Below, in pieces: positions 1 through 10,126 of a stretch of DNA of 50,625 nt (its first letter is position 1; each line of letters begins with the position of its first letter). The position numbers and the translations under genes are program-made. This DNA comes from Alphaproteobacteria bacterium (GTDB taxonomy: Bacteria > Pseudomonadota > Alphaproteobacteria > Rhizobiales > Xanthobacteraceae), in contig WQYW01000015.1 in the NCBI GenBank assembly GCA_009781045.1, positions 1-50,625 on the forward strand. The letters run 5' to 3'. The notes beneath the pieces are model-generated. The model saw only the letters and a list, made by a program, of their open reading frames with translations, was not told the DNA's origin and searched no databases.

Positions 1-3
1 ACA

Positions 4-540
4 GTGCTCATGTGGGGTGTGGGATTGAGCCGCGATGTGCGAATCTCGCAGGGGTCGAGGCGGTCGAAAACGTCGAAGACAACATGTGCGGAGCCGATAT
101 TGCAAGGATCTGTCGCCCTGCCGGGGTCGAAGGCTGGTGTCACGCATGAAAGGAGCACGTCGGAACCTTTCGAGACCTCGGGTCTGACCGGGCGGCGAGA
201 GCCGTACCGGCCCGCATCGGGAAGCCGAGGAGCCGTAGCCGATGATGTACGGGCACGAGCAGTCAGACCTCGGCGCAGTCACTGTGAAGCCTGCGAACAA
301 AACCCGGCGACGGGTAGCGGAGCGGGTGGAGCGAAGGCCGGGGCCCAAGGGGAGACTGGGCCAACAAGACATGTGCCGGACTTGAGAAGCCGGATTACAC
401 ATGACCCATGCGTTGGACCAGCTCGGCGCGCACACGTGGTTGCCAAGCCGGCACGACCCAAGGGAGGAGCCCGGTCGCGGGAAAGCCGCACGCCGGGATC
501 TGTGCGGGGGGCGGCCAGCAATGGCTGGCCCTGCCGCGAT
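4..540 (+). mobile_element. Group II intron ribozyme, apparently lacking its encoded reverse transcriptase
   Basis: The 3' end has the layout of group II intron domains V and VI. At 467-500 a stem opens with GAGCCCGG, carries a GAAA tetraloop and an ACG bulge, and closes with CCGGGATC; it includes the AGC triad typical of domain V. A G-A mismatch replaces the usual third pair. At 505-540 a second stem built on GGCCAGC/GCTGGCC ends in CCGCGAT, a plausible AY-type 3' end. A further hairpin (CATGTG...CACATG, 369-403) lies upstream. If the intron starts at GTGCTC (position 4) it is about 537 nt long, enough for a ribozyme core but with no room for a reverse transcriptase, and I see no RT motifs. 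The exon coding frame resumes right after 540. The 5' boundary is uncertain because the window starts there. Confidence 0.6.
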
Positions 541-542
541 AA

Positions 543-1933
543 TTCAAATCGAACCGGGATCAGCCGTCGGATATCGGGCAATACCTTTCGGCGCTTGCAA
601 ACAGCGCTGTGCTGGCCCGTCCTAATCAGGCCTGGCTGGTATGGGGCATCGACGATCAAACCCATCAGGTCAAGGGAACGACGTTTGATCCGTTCTCGGC
701 CAGGGGGAGTGGCAACCCGTCACTGACCATGTGGTTGACGCAGAAAACGCAGCCCAGGCCTGATTTCGAATTTCAGGAAGTGCATCACCCCGACGGTCGT
801 GTCGTGCTGATGACGATACAGGCTCCACGCAGCGCGCCCCTTGCTTTCGACGGCGTGCGCTACATTTGAGTGGACAGTCACAAGACCAGCCTGAGCGGTC
901 ATCCGGACAAGGAACGTCGGATCTGGAGTCTTCTCGGGGGAAAGGCGGACTGGTCCGGGGAGATCGTTGCCGATGCGTCACTGGAAGACCTCGACCCGGA
1001 GGCGGTCGATGCGGCGCGGGTGCGGTTCACGCAATACCTGATCAATGGCAATTCTGACCCGGCGTGCCAGGAGGCCATCCGGGCCGAGGCGGAAAGCTGG
1101 GATCTGCCGACGTTGCTCAACAAGGCGCGTGTAACAAGAGAAGGGCGGATCACCCGGACCGCGTTGCTGCTTCTTGGGAAAGACGAGTCGGCGCATTTTC
1201 TGGCTCCTGCCGATATCAGGTTGAGCTGGATTCGGCGGGATGCGCAGAACCGGACAGAGTCCTCGCAGCATTTTTCACAGCCTTTGATTCTCGCGACAGA
1301 GCGCCTCTTTACCCGGATCCGCAACGTGACGATTCAATACATGCGGGATGATACGTTGGTTCCTGTCGCGATCCCGCGTTACGACAATTGGGTGATCCGG
1401 GAAGCGCTGCACAACTGCATCGCCCATCAGGACTATACACTCGGCGGCAAGGTCAATGTGGTGGAGCATCCGGATCGTCTGGTGTTTGGCAACCTGGGCC
1501 AGTTCATACCGCCGGTGTTGAGTGGATGCTGGAGCACCCGTCTTCGCCGGAGCATTACCGGAACCAGTGGTTTGTCACCGCCATGGTTCGGTTGCGGATG
1601 ATGGATTCGGTCGGCAGCGGCATCCGCAGGATGTTTCAGACGCAGCGGGATCGGTTCTTTCCTTTGCCGGATTACGTGACCGATGCGCCGGGACACAGTC
1701 CCCCCAGGGTCGAAGTAACGATTCACGGGCGGCTGTTTAATATCAATTACACATTGCTGTTAATGACGCGCGAAGATTTGCAGCTCAGTGAAGTGTTTCT
1801 CCTTGATCGTGTTCAGAAGAAGAAGGCGTTGGAGCCGGAGGACGTCGACAGGCTTCGAGCGAGGAAGCTGATCGAGGGGCGGGTGCCGAATCTCTATGTG
1901 TCGGTGAAGGCGAGAAGCGGGGGCGGGCACTGA
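543..1933 (+). pseudogene. Broken AlbA_2-domain (RecG-like/COG2865) putative transcriptional regulator
   Basis: Translated in pieces, this reads as a DNA-binding AlbA_2 protein. It has FKSN..PSDIGQYLSALANSA, then LVWGIDDQTHQVKGT, a central region, and the family's C-terminal signature with ALHNCIAHQDYT and DSVGSGIRRMF. It is not intact. The 5' end is replaced by the group II intron. An in-frame TGA at 867-869 stands where the family has Arg (RYI-R-V), so a CGA to TGA change is likely. A frameshift between about 1505 and 1517 moves the C-terminal third into another frame. Members of this family are ATP-binding or schlafen-like regulators of unclear role. I infer intron insertion followed by decay. 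Confidence 0.7.
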
Positions 1934-2568
1934 TTGCGGTGAGGTGGGGGCTGTCGATGCGGGTGGTGGACGATCTGGCGATCCATGATGGGGGCAGTGG
2001 GCAAGGATCGGGACGATCTGCTGTCTGGCAGGCTGCCCCGGGGCTCTGTGCCCGGCAGAAGGCGAGCAGGGTGACGAAGCTGTTCCAGGCCCTGCTGCCC
2101 GCGAAGGGATCATCGACAGGGCGGGACCAAAGCGCAGGGCAGGCGATGCCGCCGGCTGGATCGGCACGAGCCCGGGCAAGCAGCACGGGAGGCCCTCCAA
2201 CGTCCCGCGGCACGTCCGCGATGCCTGAAAACGGATCCGGGTCGAAAAATTCTGCTTGCGTCGGGAGATCCGCCTGAGATTTGGAAAAATCGAATAAGCC
2301 ATTGAATCTATGATTTTATTCGTGCGGTGAGGGGGCCCGCCATCCATGCAGCGCTGCCGACACATCCATCATGAGGGCGTTGCCGAAGACGCAAAGCGCG
2401 CGCTGGCGTTGTCGCTGGCCTGTGGGCCTCGGTCCTCGGTGCAGGCCGTGGGGCTCCGACGGCGGAAAATGGGACAGAGGGAGGCGATCCTGGACAGTGG
2501 GCAACGGGCAACCACGTGTCCGTTTCTGTCGGGGGCCCGGTTTCAGGTCATGGCGGTGCTGCGTGCGG
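1934..2568. other. Intergenic, no recognisable gene
   Basis: No open frame here resembles a known family on either strand. The one structured element is an inverted repeat, CGAATAA (2291-2297) and TTATTCG (2316-2322), in an A/T-rich patch unlike its GC-rich surroundings. It could be a protein-binding site or the scar of a mobile element. The stretch lies downstream of both flanking genes, which converge on it. Confidence 0.5.
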
Positions 2569-3303
2569 TCACGCTGGCAGTTTCTGGGGCACCAGAGGCT
2601 GGTCGGTGATCAGCCTGCCATGTTCCATGGTCAGCCGCCGGGTGCAGAATTTCTGCACCAGCGTTTCGGCGTGGCTGGCGAGCAGCACGATCGGGGTGCG
2701 CCGGAACAGCCCCTCGACCCGTTGCTGCACCTTGTGCTGGAATTTGGCGTCGCCCGCACCGATGCCTTCGTCGATCAGAAGGATGTCGCTTTCGATCGCG
2801 GTGGAAACCGCGAAGGCGAGTCGGGTGAACATGCCGGCCGAATAGGTTCGCACCGGCAGGTCGAGAAATTCGCCGAGTTCGGTGAAGTCGGCGATTTCCT
2901 CGATTTTCGCGGTAATCTGGGGGCGCGTCATGCCCAGCATGTAGCCGCGGAGATAGATGTTCTCGATGCCGGTCGATTCAAAATCCATGCCGGCTGCGGA
3001 GTCGAGCAGCGCCCGGACCTGGCCCTGAATCGTGATGGTGCCACTGCTCGGTTTGTAGATGCCGCATAAGGCGCGAAGCAGCGTGGTTTTGCCGGAGCCG
3101 TTATGGCCGGTCAGCGCGATACGCTCGCCGTCGCGAATGTCGATATCGAGGCCGTCGATGGCGCGCACGGCGACGATGTCGCGGGCACCGGTCATCACCC
3201 TTCCGCCGGTGGCCTGCGACAGGATGCGGTTTTTCAGAGAGCGTGAGCTGGCGCCGAAGATCGCGAACTCGACCGAGAGCTTTGCAATGGAAATATGTGC
3301 CAC
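2569..3303 (-). CDS. ABC transporter ATP-binding protein, polysaccharide export (KpsT/Wzt family)
   Basis: This 244-residue ATPase would power export of a capsule or O-antigen across the inner membrane with the permease encoded just upstream. It shows Walker A GHNGSGKTT (residues 66-74), the signature YSAGMFTRLAFA (154-165), Walker B ILLIDEG (174-180) followed by the GAGD stretch typical of KpsT/Wzt, and the H-loop histidine at 211. I chose the GTG at 3303 because it falls 4 bp after the permease stop; the longer frame would run back through the permease gene. It has no C-terminal carbohydrate-binding domain, so it is closer to the short KpsT type than to long Wzt proteins that read a chain-end modification. 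It is the last gene of the minus-strand hldD-hldE-permease-ATPase run. Confidence 0.92.
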   Translation of the reverse strand: MAHISIAKLSVEFAIFGASSRSLKNRILSQATGGRVMTGARDIVAVRAIDGLDIDIRDGERIALTGHNGSGKTTLLRALCGIYKPSSGTITIQGQVRALLDSAAGMDFESTGIENIYLRGYMLGMTRPQITAKIEEIADFTELGEFLDLPVRTYSAGMFTRLAFAVSTAIESDILLIDEGIGAGDAKFQHKVQQRVEGLFRRTPIVLLASHAETLVQKFCTRRLTMEHGRLITDQPLVPQKLPA

Positions 3304-3307
3304 TTCT

Positions 3308-4153
3308 CTAGACCCAGTAGGCGATGCGGGCATGGGCCCGGCGATAGAGGCGGAAAGTGACAAGGAGGCCAAGCGCTGCGAGCGCAATGCAGAACAGCCA
3401 GCTCTCTGCCTGGGGGGTGGTGCCGAGCAGGGGATCGCGGACGATGGAAAGCAGGTGATAGAACGGGTTGAGGTCGATGAAGGCCGGGCGGTTTGACAGC
3501 ACCTGGGGTGACCAGAACACCGGGGTGACGAAGAATACCACCTGGACCACGTTGGCGATGACCTGGGGAATATCGCGGTAGCGGGTCGACAGGATGGCGG
3601 AGGCGAGAGCGATCCAGCCGGCGTTGAGCAGGAACAGGACAAAGCCGGGCAGGAACAGCAGGATGTTCCACCCCAGGGGCACGTGGAACAGCACGATCAC
3701 GGCGAGGTAGATCGCCATGTTGAACAGCCAGATGAACACGTTGCGCGCCATCATGCGGAAGAAATGCACGCTCACCGGCACCGGGACGTTGCGGATGAAG
3801 GATTCCGCCGAGATGAAGGTCACGGTGCCTTCATTGATGCAGCTGGTCAGCAGTCCCCAGAAGATGATGCCGGTGGCGATATAAGGCAGGGTCTTGCTGA
3901 TGTCCTGGTTGAACAGGGCGGAGAACACCATGCCCATGGCACCGATCATGATGCCCATGCTCAGCGTCAGCCAGAACGGCCCGAGGATGGAGCGGCGGAA
4001 GCGCTGGCGGATGTCGTGGAAGGCCAGATGGGTCCATAGCGAATAGCGCTCCGCTCCCTGGAGCAGATCGGTGATGGCCTGCCCGGGGACGCTCTCCGCC
4101 GAGATGCGGGTGACCGTGGAGGCGTGACCAGGATTGGCAGTTGTCTCCGTCAC
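3308..4153 (-). CDS. ABC-2 type polysaccharide/polyol-phosphate export permease (KpsM/Wzm family)
   Basis: This 281-residue integral membrane protein would form the channel of a polysaccharide ABC exporter. It has the family layout: a charged N-terminus with HLAFHDIRQRFRRSILGPFW, about six hydrophobic segments, and a basic C-terminal tail. The GTG start lies about 100 bp downstream of hldE, and the stop is 4 bp before the ATPase start, so the two subunits are translationally linked. Its place after the heptose genes suggests the cargo is LPS O-antigen or a capsule anchored to the same envelope, but the sequence does not identify the glycan. Confidence 0.92.
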   Translation of the reverse strand: MTETTANPGHASTVTRISAESVPGQAITDLLQGAERYSLWTHLAFHDIRQRFRRSILGPFWLTLSMGIMIGAMGMVFSALFNQDISKTLPYIATGIIFWGLLTSCINEGTVTFISAESFIRNVPVPVSVHFFRMMARNVFIWLFNMAIYLAVIVLFHVPLGWNILLFLPGFVLFLLNAGWIALASAILSTRYRDIPQVIANVVQVVFFVTPVFWSPQVLSNRPAFIDLNPFYHLLSIVRDPLLGTTPQAESWLFCIALAALGLLVTFRLYRRAHARIAYWV

Positions 4154-4255
4154 AGGGCCAGACCATCCATTGCGAGCAGGGCAGGCCCGTCTTAGGGCGT
4201 TTCGGCAAGGCGGTCAAAGGCCTGCCGGTGCAAGGTTGTGAATGGACTGGGGGCA

Positions 4256-5728
4256 TCAGGGACGGTGGTTTCTTGCCCTGTTGACAAGTGAGGTGGTGCT
4301 GTGCCCGGGCACGATGTCGATCAGCATCACGATGCCGCCACGGGCGGCAACGAACTCGTGGCCCACCACCTGTTCGCGGGTGTAGTCGCCGCCCTTGACC
4401 AGGATGCTGGGCACGATGTGCTCGATCAGCTTCAGTGGCGTGTCCTCCTCGAAGATCGCCACCAGATCGACGGCCTCAAGCGCCGCCAGCACTTCTGCAC
4501 GCGCGGTCTGGTCCTGCACCGGCCGCTCCGCTCCCTTGAGGCGGCGCACCGAGGCGTCGCTGTTGAGGCCGACCACGAGGCGGTCACAGGCGGCGCGGGC
4601 CCGGGTCAGGACATGGACATGTCCGGGATGGAGGATATCGAAACAGCCGTTGGTGAAGCCGATGCGCAGTCCCTCCTGGCGCCAGTCGGCGAGCCGGGCC
4701 TCAAGTTCGGCTGGTGCCGAGATGATTTTCTCCTCCGCCGTAAGCGAAGCCGGCGGCAGGATTTTCTTGCGCAGTTCCTCCATGCTGACGGTGGCGGTGC
4801 CGCGCTTGCCCACCGCAACGGCAGCGGCAGCGGACGCCATGCGCACCGCAGTTTCCTCGGGCGCACCAGCGGCAAGCGCGAGCGCGAGCGTCGCCGCCAC
4901 GGTGTCGCCGGCCCCTGAAACGTCGCGGACCTTGGTGGGGTAGGCCGGAATATGCTGTAGGGCGCCGCCGCGGCGCACCAGCGTCATGCCGTGTTCGCTC
5001 TGGGTGATCAGGATGGCATCACACTGCGCCAGTTCAATGGCTTCACAGGCTGCCCGCTTCACGTCTTCCGTGCGATCGGAGCGGCAGCGGGTTGCCTCCG
5101 TGAATTCCTTGCGGTTCGGGGTCAGGATCGAGGCCCCGCGATAAATCGCGAAATTGGTGTTCTTGGGGTCGACGATAACGGGCTTGCCCATTGCGCGGGC
5201 CCGCTCAATGGCGTGCCGGACCACGCGTTCGGTCAGGACCCCCTTGGCGTAATCGGACAGCAGCACGATTGCGGCGCGCGGCAGCGCCTCCTCAATCGCC
5301 GCGATCAGGGCAGCCTCGACTGCGGCCGGCGCCGGCGCCGCGACCTCCCAGTCGGCCCGCAGCATATGGGTGGAGAAATGCTCGGAAACGAAACGGACCT
5401 TGCGGGTGGTGGGCCGGCCGGGGTCGACGATGAGGCGCGGTTCGATCGCGCCCGTTCTGGCAAATTCGCCGAGCAGAATATCGGCAGCCGGATCGGCACC
5501 AATCATGCCGATGAAGATGCAGCTGGCACCAAGGGCTGCGACATTGCGTGCCACGTTGCCGGCCCCGCCGACATTGAGTTCACTGCGGCGGGCCGCAATC
5601 ACCGGTGCCGGTGCCTCGGGCGAGACCCGCGACACCTCGCCATAGACGAATTCATCGAGCATCAGATCACCGATGCACAGCACCGTCTGTCGCGTCATTT
5701 CTCTGGCAAGGGAGTCGAAATCGAACAT
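4256..5728 (-). CDS. hldE: Bifunctional D-glycero-beta-D-manno-heptose-7-phosphate kinase / heptose-1-phosphate adenylyltransferase
   Basis: This 490-residue cytoplasmic enzyme makes two steps of the ADP-heptose pathway for the LPS inner core: phosphorylation of heptose-7-phosphate at C1, then adenylylation of the 1-phosphate. The N-terminal half is a PfkB/ribokinase fold with GGAGN (54-58) and the catalytic GAGD (272-275). The C-terminal half is a nucleotidyltransferase with [13 protein letters not shown] (HxGH-type site at 367-370) and KGGDYT (445-450). The open frame extends into hldD, but ATG at 5728 fits the E. coli protein (477 aa) and has CAGGA about seven bases upstream. The gene sits 40 bp after hldD on the same strand, so both epimerase and kinase come from one transcript. 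Confidence 0.96.
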   Translation of the reverse strand: MFDFDSLAREMTRQTVLCIGDLMLDEFVYGEVSRVSPEAPAPVIAARRSELNVGGAGNVARNVAALGASCIFIGMIGADPAADILLGEFARTGAIEPRLIVDPGRPTTRKVRFVSEHFSTHMLRADWEVAAPAPAAVEAALIAAIEEALPRAAIVLLSDYAKGVLTERVVRHAIERARAMGKPVIVDPKNTNFAIYRGASILTPNRKEFTEATRCRSDRTEDVKRAACEAIELAQCDAILITQSEHGMTLVRRGGALQHIPAYPTKVRDVSGAGDTVAATLALALAAGAPEETAVRMASAAAAVAVGKRGTATVSMEELRKKILPPASLTAEEKIISAPAELEARLADWRQEGLRIGFTNGCFDILHPGHVHVLTRARAACDRLVVGLNSDASVRRLKGAERPVQDQTARAEVLAALEAVDLVAIFEEDTPLKLIEHIVPSILVKGGDYTREQVVGHEFVAARGGIVMLIDIVPGHSTTSLVNRARNHRP

Positions 5729-5768
5729 CGGACGGTCCTGAAAATACGCCGGAAAGGAGTCGGCGGTT

Positions 5769-6749
5769 CTAGCGATAGCGGTCGGCGGTATTGAGGAAAC
5801 CGTCGACATAGTCTTTGACTGCGTCTTCAAGGGTGGTGAAGCCGCCATTATAGCCGGCGGCAATCAGGCGCGTGGTGTCGGCCGCCGTGAAATACTGATA
5901 GCTGTCGCGGATGGAAAGCGGCATGTCGATATAGGCGATGCGCTCCGGCAGGTTGAGGGCGCGATAAGCGGCGCCGATCAGGTCGCGGAAACTGCGTGCT
6001 TTTCCGGTGCCGACATTGAAGATGCCGGTCACCGAGGGGGAGGAGAGCAGCCAGGTGATCACCCGTGTCACGTCGGCAACCGCGATGAAATCGCGGCTCT
6101 GATCGCCGTCGGCAATGCCGTCGCGGTGCGACTTGAAGAGTTCGATGGTGTGGCCCGCCTTGATGTCGTCAAAGCGCCGGGTGAGCACGCTCATCATCGG
6201 GCCCTTGTGGTACTCGTTGGCACCGAAGACGTTGAAGAATTTCAGACCCACCCATTGCGGCGGCATGGCGGCACCGCTTTTCTGGCGCTCCAGCACCGCG
6301 AGATCGAACAGGTGCTTGCTCCAGCCATAGAGATTCATGGGACGCAGGGACCGCAGGTGCGCAATGGTCGGGTGGTCGTAAAAGCCGGCCTCGCCATTGC
6401 CGTAGGTGGCGGCCGAGGAGGCATAGAGGAAGGGGACGCGGTTTTCCGCACACCACTCCAGAATGCGCATCGACAGGCGGAAATTGGTCTCGATGACGAG
6501 GTCACCATCGGTTGCCGTGGTCTCGGAGATCGCGCCCATATGGATCACGGCCTCCAGCTGGCGCCCCCCAAGCCAGGCCATCAGCTGGTGGGGGGGCACG
6601 ATGTCGGCGAGCTGGCGTTTGGCGAGATTGCGCCATTTGCCCTCGCAGCCGAGAAAGTCGTTGACCACGACATCGTTGTGGCCGGCGTCATTGAGAGCTG
6701 CGACGATGTTTGAGCCGATAAAGCCGGCACCGCCTGTGACCAGAATCAT
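5769..6749 (-). CDS. hldD: ADP-L-glycero-D-manno-heptose 6-epimerase
   Basis: This 326-residue extended short-chain dehydrogenase would interconvert ADP-D,D-heptose and ADP-L,D-heptose, the last step before heptosyltransferases build the LPS core. It has the NAD(P) loop [10 protein letters not shown] (residues 5-14), the SSAATYG strand, catalytic Tyr141 and Lys145 (YGWSK), and the HldD hallmark [13 protein letters not shown]. The start ATG at 6749 begins MILVTGG as in other members; an in-frame extension to 6809 has no family support. It is the first gene of the minus-strand operon that continues into hldE and the polysaccharide exporter. A heptosyltransferase gene lies at 28068-29207. Confidence 0.96.
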   Translation of the reverse strand: MILVTGGAGFIGSNIVAALNDAGHNDVVVNDFLGCEGKWRNLAKRQLADIVPPHQLMAWLGGRQLEAVIHMGAISETTATDGDLVIETNFRLSMRILEWCAENRVPFLYASSAATYGNGEAGFYDHPTIAHLRSLRPMNLYGWSKHLFDLAVLERQKSGAAMPPQWVGLKFFNVFGANEYHKGPMMSVLTRRFDDIKAGHTIELFKSHRDGIADGDQSRDFIAVADVTRVITWLLSSPSVTGIFNVGTGKARSFRDLIGAAYRALNLPERIAYIDMPLSIRDSYQYFTAADTTRLIAAGYNGGFTTLEDAVKDYVDGFLNTADRYR

Positions 6750-8426
6750 GGAATTTCCGAGAGATATCGGCCTTGGGCGGTGATTGCCCGGGGGCCTTGC
6801 GATGAACACGGGGAGAGGGATTGGCCCTGTGCTCCAGGGGTGTCAAGCCGTGGCGGCAAGGGAATGTCGCTGGGGTTAAAGTCGGCGCAACAATATTACC
6901 GGGTCACGATCTGCGCGCTGTGACGCCGGCCAAGGCCTTCTGTCGCTCTTCTGCCTCCCTTGGCACGGCTTGCCCTCCATTTCGGCCAAAGACACCAGAC
7001 GGGAATTGCCGAAAAATTCGGGCTGGCGATCCGGTTGCAGCGACGGGAGGCCGTTTCGGTCTTGTACTGTCGATACAGCAAAGCCGGGGAGGGCTTGACG
7101 GGTGTGACCAGAGATCCTGATTTTGGTGGAATCGCTGGTCCGGCGGCCGACAGGAGGGCGTTCATTGGACGCGGGGCAAAGCCGGTCAATGGGCGGCTTT
7201 CCTGCATAATCGTCATCGTCGTCGGGGAAATTCCCGGCGGGCCCAATGCGCCTGGGCAAGGGCGTTGCCCGGCTTTCGCACAGGGCGGGTGACGAGAGAG
7301 GTGGAGAATACCGCCGCCGAGGGCGCGGGCCCCACCCAGGGCGCTCTTGATGGCTCGAATTCGAGGGTATTTGCGTTCAAGGCGGACCTCAAGTCCCGGA
7401 TTGGGGTGAAGGTCCTTGCCAGGAAGCCATCGTTCCAGGATTCCTGACCGCGATCTGCGCAAAATGATTCAACGGGACGATGGCATTTCGTATTGACTGT
7501 CATCTGTATCTTTCTCCACTCCGCGATCCAGACAATGGATAGGGGCGGGTCATGGGCTGGCTCAACGATACGCATTGCATCGGGTGGTGAACAGCTGAAC
7601 AGGAAGAGAAGAACAAAGTGACGCCTCGGCAGAAGAATATTGCATATCCATGAATGAATCTTCAGATTTCACACCGCCTGGCGCAATTGTGTCTGTCAGA
7701 ACTTCGGATCAGGGAGCTGCAAGGCAGTGGCCGGGTGTCTGTTCTGCCCACTCACAGGGCGATGTGTCTTTGGGAAGTGGACCGTGGTGAAGATGGCAGG
7801 GCTTCACGTCGGATCTGTCCGTTTGAAAGCCAGCGCAGGCCGGAAAGGCGAAGGAAGCCAGCCAGACACGGAAGGATTCAACTGAAGAATCACTTATGAC
7901 GGAATGTCACAAATGATTTTTCAGCTGACAAGGATCGAAAATCACACCAAACCTCGAATCGTCTCTGGAAATATGGCTACATCATGGCTGTATTGCGGCA
8001 GAGAGCGTTTCCCAATGAGGTTTCAGTATGTCGGACGTGGAATGGCGGCATGGAGTCCGTCCTGTGATCCAAGACTGGGCGATAGAGACTGGCCCGATTC
8101 GGGACAGAAAGGAATTTGTCACAATGTCGTGACAGGCACTGAGAAGCGGCGGCGGGCGCGCTGCGGATGGCTCGCAAGTCTCCCGGAACAAAGGAAATTT
8201 TCTCCAGCACAGGCTCGGTCAGCGCGCCGCTTTTCTGTCGCAAGACCATTTGATGAGTTGAAATGTGGCCTTCTGAACACAGAAAATTGAAACGTCCTCA
8301 CTGGACCTCAAATGGGCCAAGCGCGATTGGAGACTTTTGGTGTAAACAGCTGTGGCCTTGTGCATGGGCCGCCTCTTGCGTGGGCATCGCGTAACAAGAT
8401 ACAAGATAAAAGAAAGAGGAATGTTT
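6750..8426. other. Long intergenic region, no recognisable gene
   Basis: About 1.7 kb with only frames that look like chance reading of GC-rich DNA; none matches a family I recognise. A perfect inverted repeat TGTCAC-N6-GTGACA lies at 8117-8134, about 300 bp before the small secreted-protein gene, and could be an operator. The last 100 bp lead into the ribosome binding site of that gene. The stretch also contains the divergent upstream region of hldD. Confidence 0.5.
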
Positions 8427-8795
8427 ATGAAGAAGATTGTGTTTTCTGCACTCGTAGCCGCTGTCGCCCTGGCCTCCGTTCCGGCCTTCGCTGATCCGCC
8501 CACGCTCGATCTGAAGGCTTCCTTCAAGTCGAACGGCAGCAACGGCAACGGCAATGCGAACCCGAATTCGATGACCTCGAACGGCAATAGCATCGGGCAG
8601 CAGTCGTCGCAGATCATCCAGAACGGCGAGTATATGCAGAATGACGGCGGTGAGACGTGGACCTGTCAGGCAACCAGCTGCACCGGCGTACCCGGATCGC
8701 GGGCGGCCCAGGTCAGTGACTATAACAACGGCAACAACGGGAACGGCAACAACGGGAACGGGAACAACGGCAACGCCTACGGGAAGAACAAGTAG
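8427..8795 (+). CDS. Small secreted Asn/Gly-rich protein of unknown function
   Basis: A 122-residue protein I do not recognise. It begins with a clear Sec signal peptide (MKKIVFSALVAAVALASVPAFA, given here as residues 1-22) with cleavage expected before DPP. The mature part is rich in Asn, Gly and Ser, holds one CX4C pair (Cys80, Cys85) and ends in NNGNG-type repeats (about 100-116). ATG 8427 is preferred over ATG 8421 because AGAGGA lies six bases before it. The gene has its own strong terminator (8874-8902) and so is probably made in excess of the downstream MacAB-like operon. The composition suggests a matrix or surface protein, or cargo of the neighbouring exporter; both are inference. 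Confidence 0.8.
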   Translation: MKKIVFSALVAAVALASVPAFADPPTLDLKASFKSNGSNGNGNANPNSMTSNGNSIGQQSSQIIQNGEYMQNDGGETWTCQATSCTGVPGSRAAQVSDYNNGNNGNGNNGNGNNGNAYGKNK

Positions 8796-8873
8796 CCGTA
8801 GTTGATCCGGTCGTTGTGAGGCGAAGGCAGTCTTGCTGCTCCCGCCGGAAGCAGGGACCGGGCCGAAAACAAA

Positions 8874-8902
8874 GGAAGGAGTCATTGACTCCTTCCGGTT
8901 TT
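8874..8902 (+). terminator. Rho-independent terminator after the Asn/Gly-rich protein gene
   Basis: A perfect 10-bp stem, GGAAGGAGTC and GACTCCTTCC, with an ATT loop is followed by GGTTTTC. It separates the small gene from the MacA-like gene, which therefore needs its own promoter or read-through. Confidence 0.88.
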
Positions 8903-9010
8903 CTGATTGGATGCCATCTGCCTGCCAGGCGGCAGGCGAGGTCGGGCGTTTGTGATTGCAGCGTTTTTGCTTTGCGGTCATTGCCTTCTTCGAATGGCGG
9001 CACGGGTGCT

Positions 9011-10126
9011 TTGGGGCGAACCGCGAAATTCATTCTGGTTTTTTCGGGAGTGGCGCTGGGTGCAGCAGCTGCTGTTGTCGCCTATTTGCGGATGTCGCCC
9101 GAAACCACAGTGAGCTACAGGACGGCTCCGGTGCATCGCGGCAGGATCGTGAGCGTGGTGAGCGCAACCGGAACAATATCTCCGGTCACCACCATCATTG
9201 TTGGCTCCCAGCTTTCGGGGCAGATCACCGAGATTCTCGCCAGCTATAATGACACGGTCCGTTCGGGCCAGATCCTGGCGCGGCTGAACTCCGATCAGAT
9301 CCGCTTCAGGCGGGATGCCGCCAAGGCCGATCTCGCCCAGGCCCGCGCTCTGAAAAGCGTGCAGGAAGCGAGGCTTGCCGAGGCCAGGCTGGCCTTCGAT
9401 CGGCAGGAAAGACTCAAACCCAGCGGAGCGATTTCCGAGGCCGCCTTTGATACCGCACGGATCGCGCTCGAGGCCGCGAACGCCCAGCTTGAAGTTGCCT
9501 CCGCCAAGATCGAGCAGATGGCCGCCATTCTCCATCAGGTCGATGTTGACCTCGCCAATACCGACATCCGCTCTCCAGTGGATGGGGTCATTATCCAGCG
9601 CAGCGTTGAGCTTGGTCAGACCGTGGCGGCATCCCTGCAATCACCGACGATATTCACCATCGCCGATGACCTCCGGCATATGGAGATTGCGGTCTCGGTC
9701 GACGAGACCGATGTTGGCCGCATCAAAACTGGCCAGAAGGCAACGTTCACGGTGAGTGCCTATCCGGGGCGTGAATTCGAGGGCACCGTGAAACATGTCA
9801 GACTGGGCTCCCAGACCGTGTCAAACGTTGTCACCTACACCGGAATTGTGTCGATCGAGAACCCGAAGATGGAACTCCTGCCAGGGATGACGGCCAGTGT
9901 GCGAATCGAGACCGATGCGCACACGGACGTTCTTCTCGCACCCAATGCGGCGCTGCGCTGGAGGCCGGCCGGGACAACAGGGGTCGCCGGCCCCGCAGTC
10001 TGGACCCTCGGTTCGGACGACAAACCCGTGAGGGTACCGGTTGGAGTGGGCCTGGGGGATGCCGGTGTGACCGAAATCTCGCCGGAGCAACCGGTTGGTG
10101 AGGTCATCATCGGGAGGACGCCGTGA
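9011..10126 (+). CDS. MacA-like periplasmic adaptor (membrane fusion protein, RND/MFP family)
   Basis: This adaptor would link an inner-membrane MacB-type ABC pump to an outer-membrane TolC-like channel. An N-terminal membrane anchor (FILVFSGVALGAAAAVVAY) is followed by the lipoyl half-motif GQITEILASYNDTVRSGQIL, a long helical hairpin (about residues 95-170), the second lipoyl half (DIRSPVDGVIIQRSVELGQTV) and beta-barrel domains. The frame is open back to 8816, across the terminator, with no ATG near the anchor. TTG 9011 gives 371 residues, the length of E. coli MacA, but GTG 9050 is also possible. Its stop overlaps the ATPase start as GTGA. No TolC gene is present in the window. Confidence 0.85.
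   Translation: MGRTAKFILVFSGVALGAAAAVVAYLRMSPETTVSYRTAPVHRGRIVSVVSATGTISPVTTIIVGSQLSGQITEILASYNDTVRSGQILARLNSDQIRFRRDAAKADLAQARALKSVQEARLAEARLAFDRQERLKPSGAISEAAFDTARIALEAANAQLEVASAKIEQMAAILHQVDVDLANTDIRSPVDGVIIQRSVELGQTVAASLQSPTIFTIADDLRHMEIAVSVDETDVGRIKTGQKATFTVSAYPGREFEGTVKHVRLGSQTVSNVVTYTGIVSIENPKMELLPGMTASVRIETDAHTDVLLAPNAALRWRPAGTTGVAGPAVWTLGSDDKPVRVPVGVGLGDAGVTEISPEQPVGEVIIGRTP

Noticed and set aside
435..441. Meaning of the Met in place of Tyr in the dehydratase at 30055-32043 (residue numbers given)
   Set aside because: Met at this position is normal for UDP-GlcNAc 4,6-dehydratases of the CapD/WbpM family, so it is not an anomaly like the Phe in GalE.
2246..2260. 15-bp match AAAATTCTGCTTGCG with 50560-50574
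   Set aside because: A match of this length between two places in 50 kb is expected by chance about once, and the flanks do not agree.
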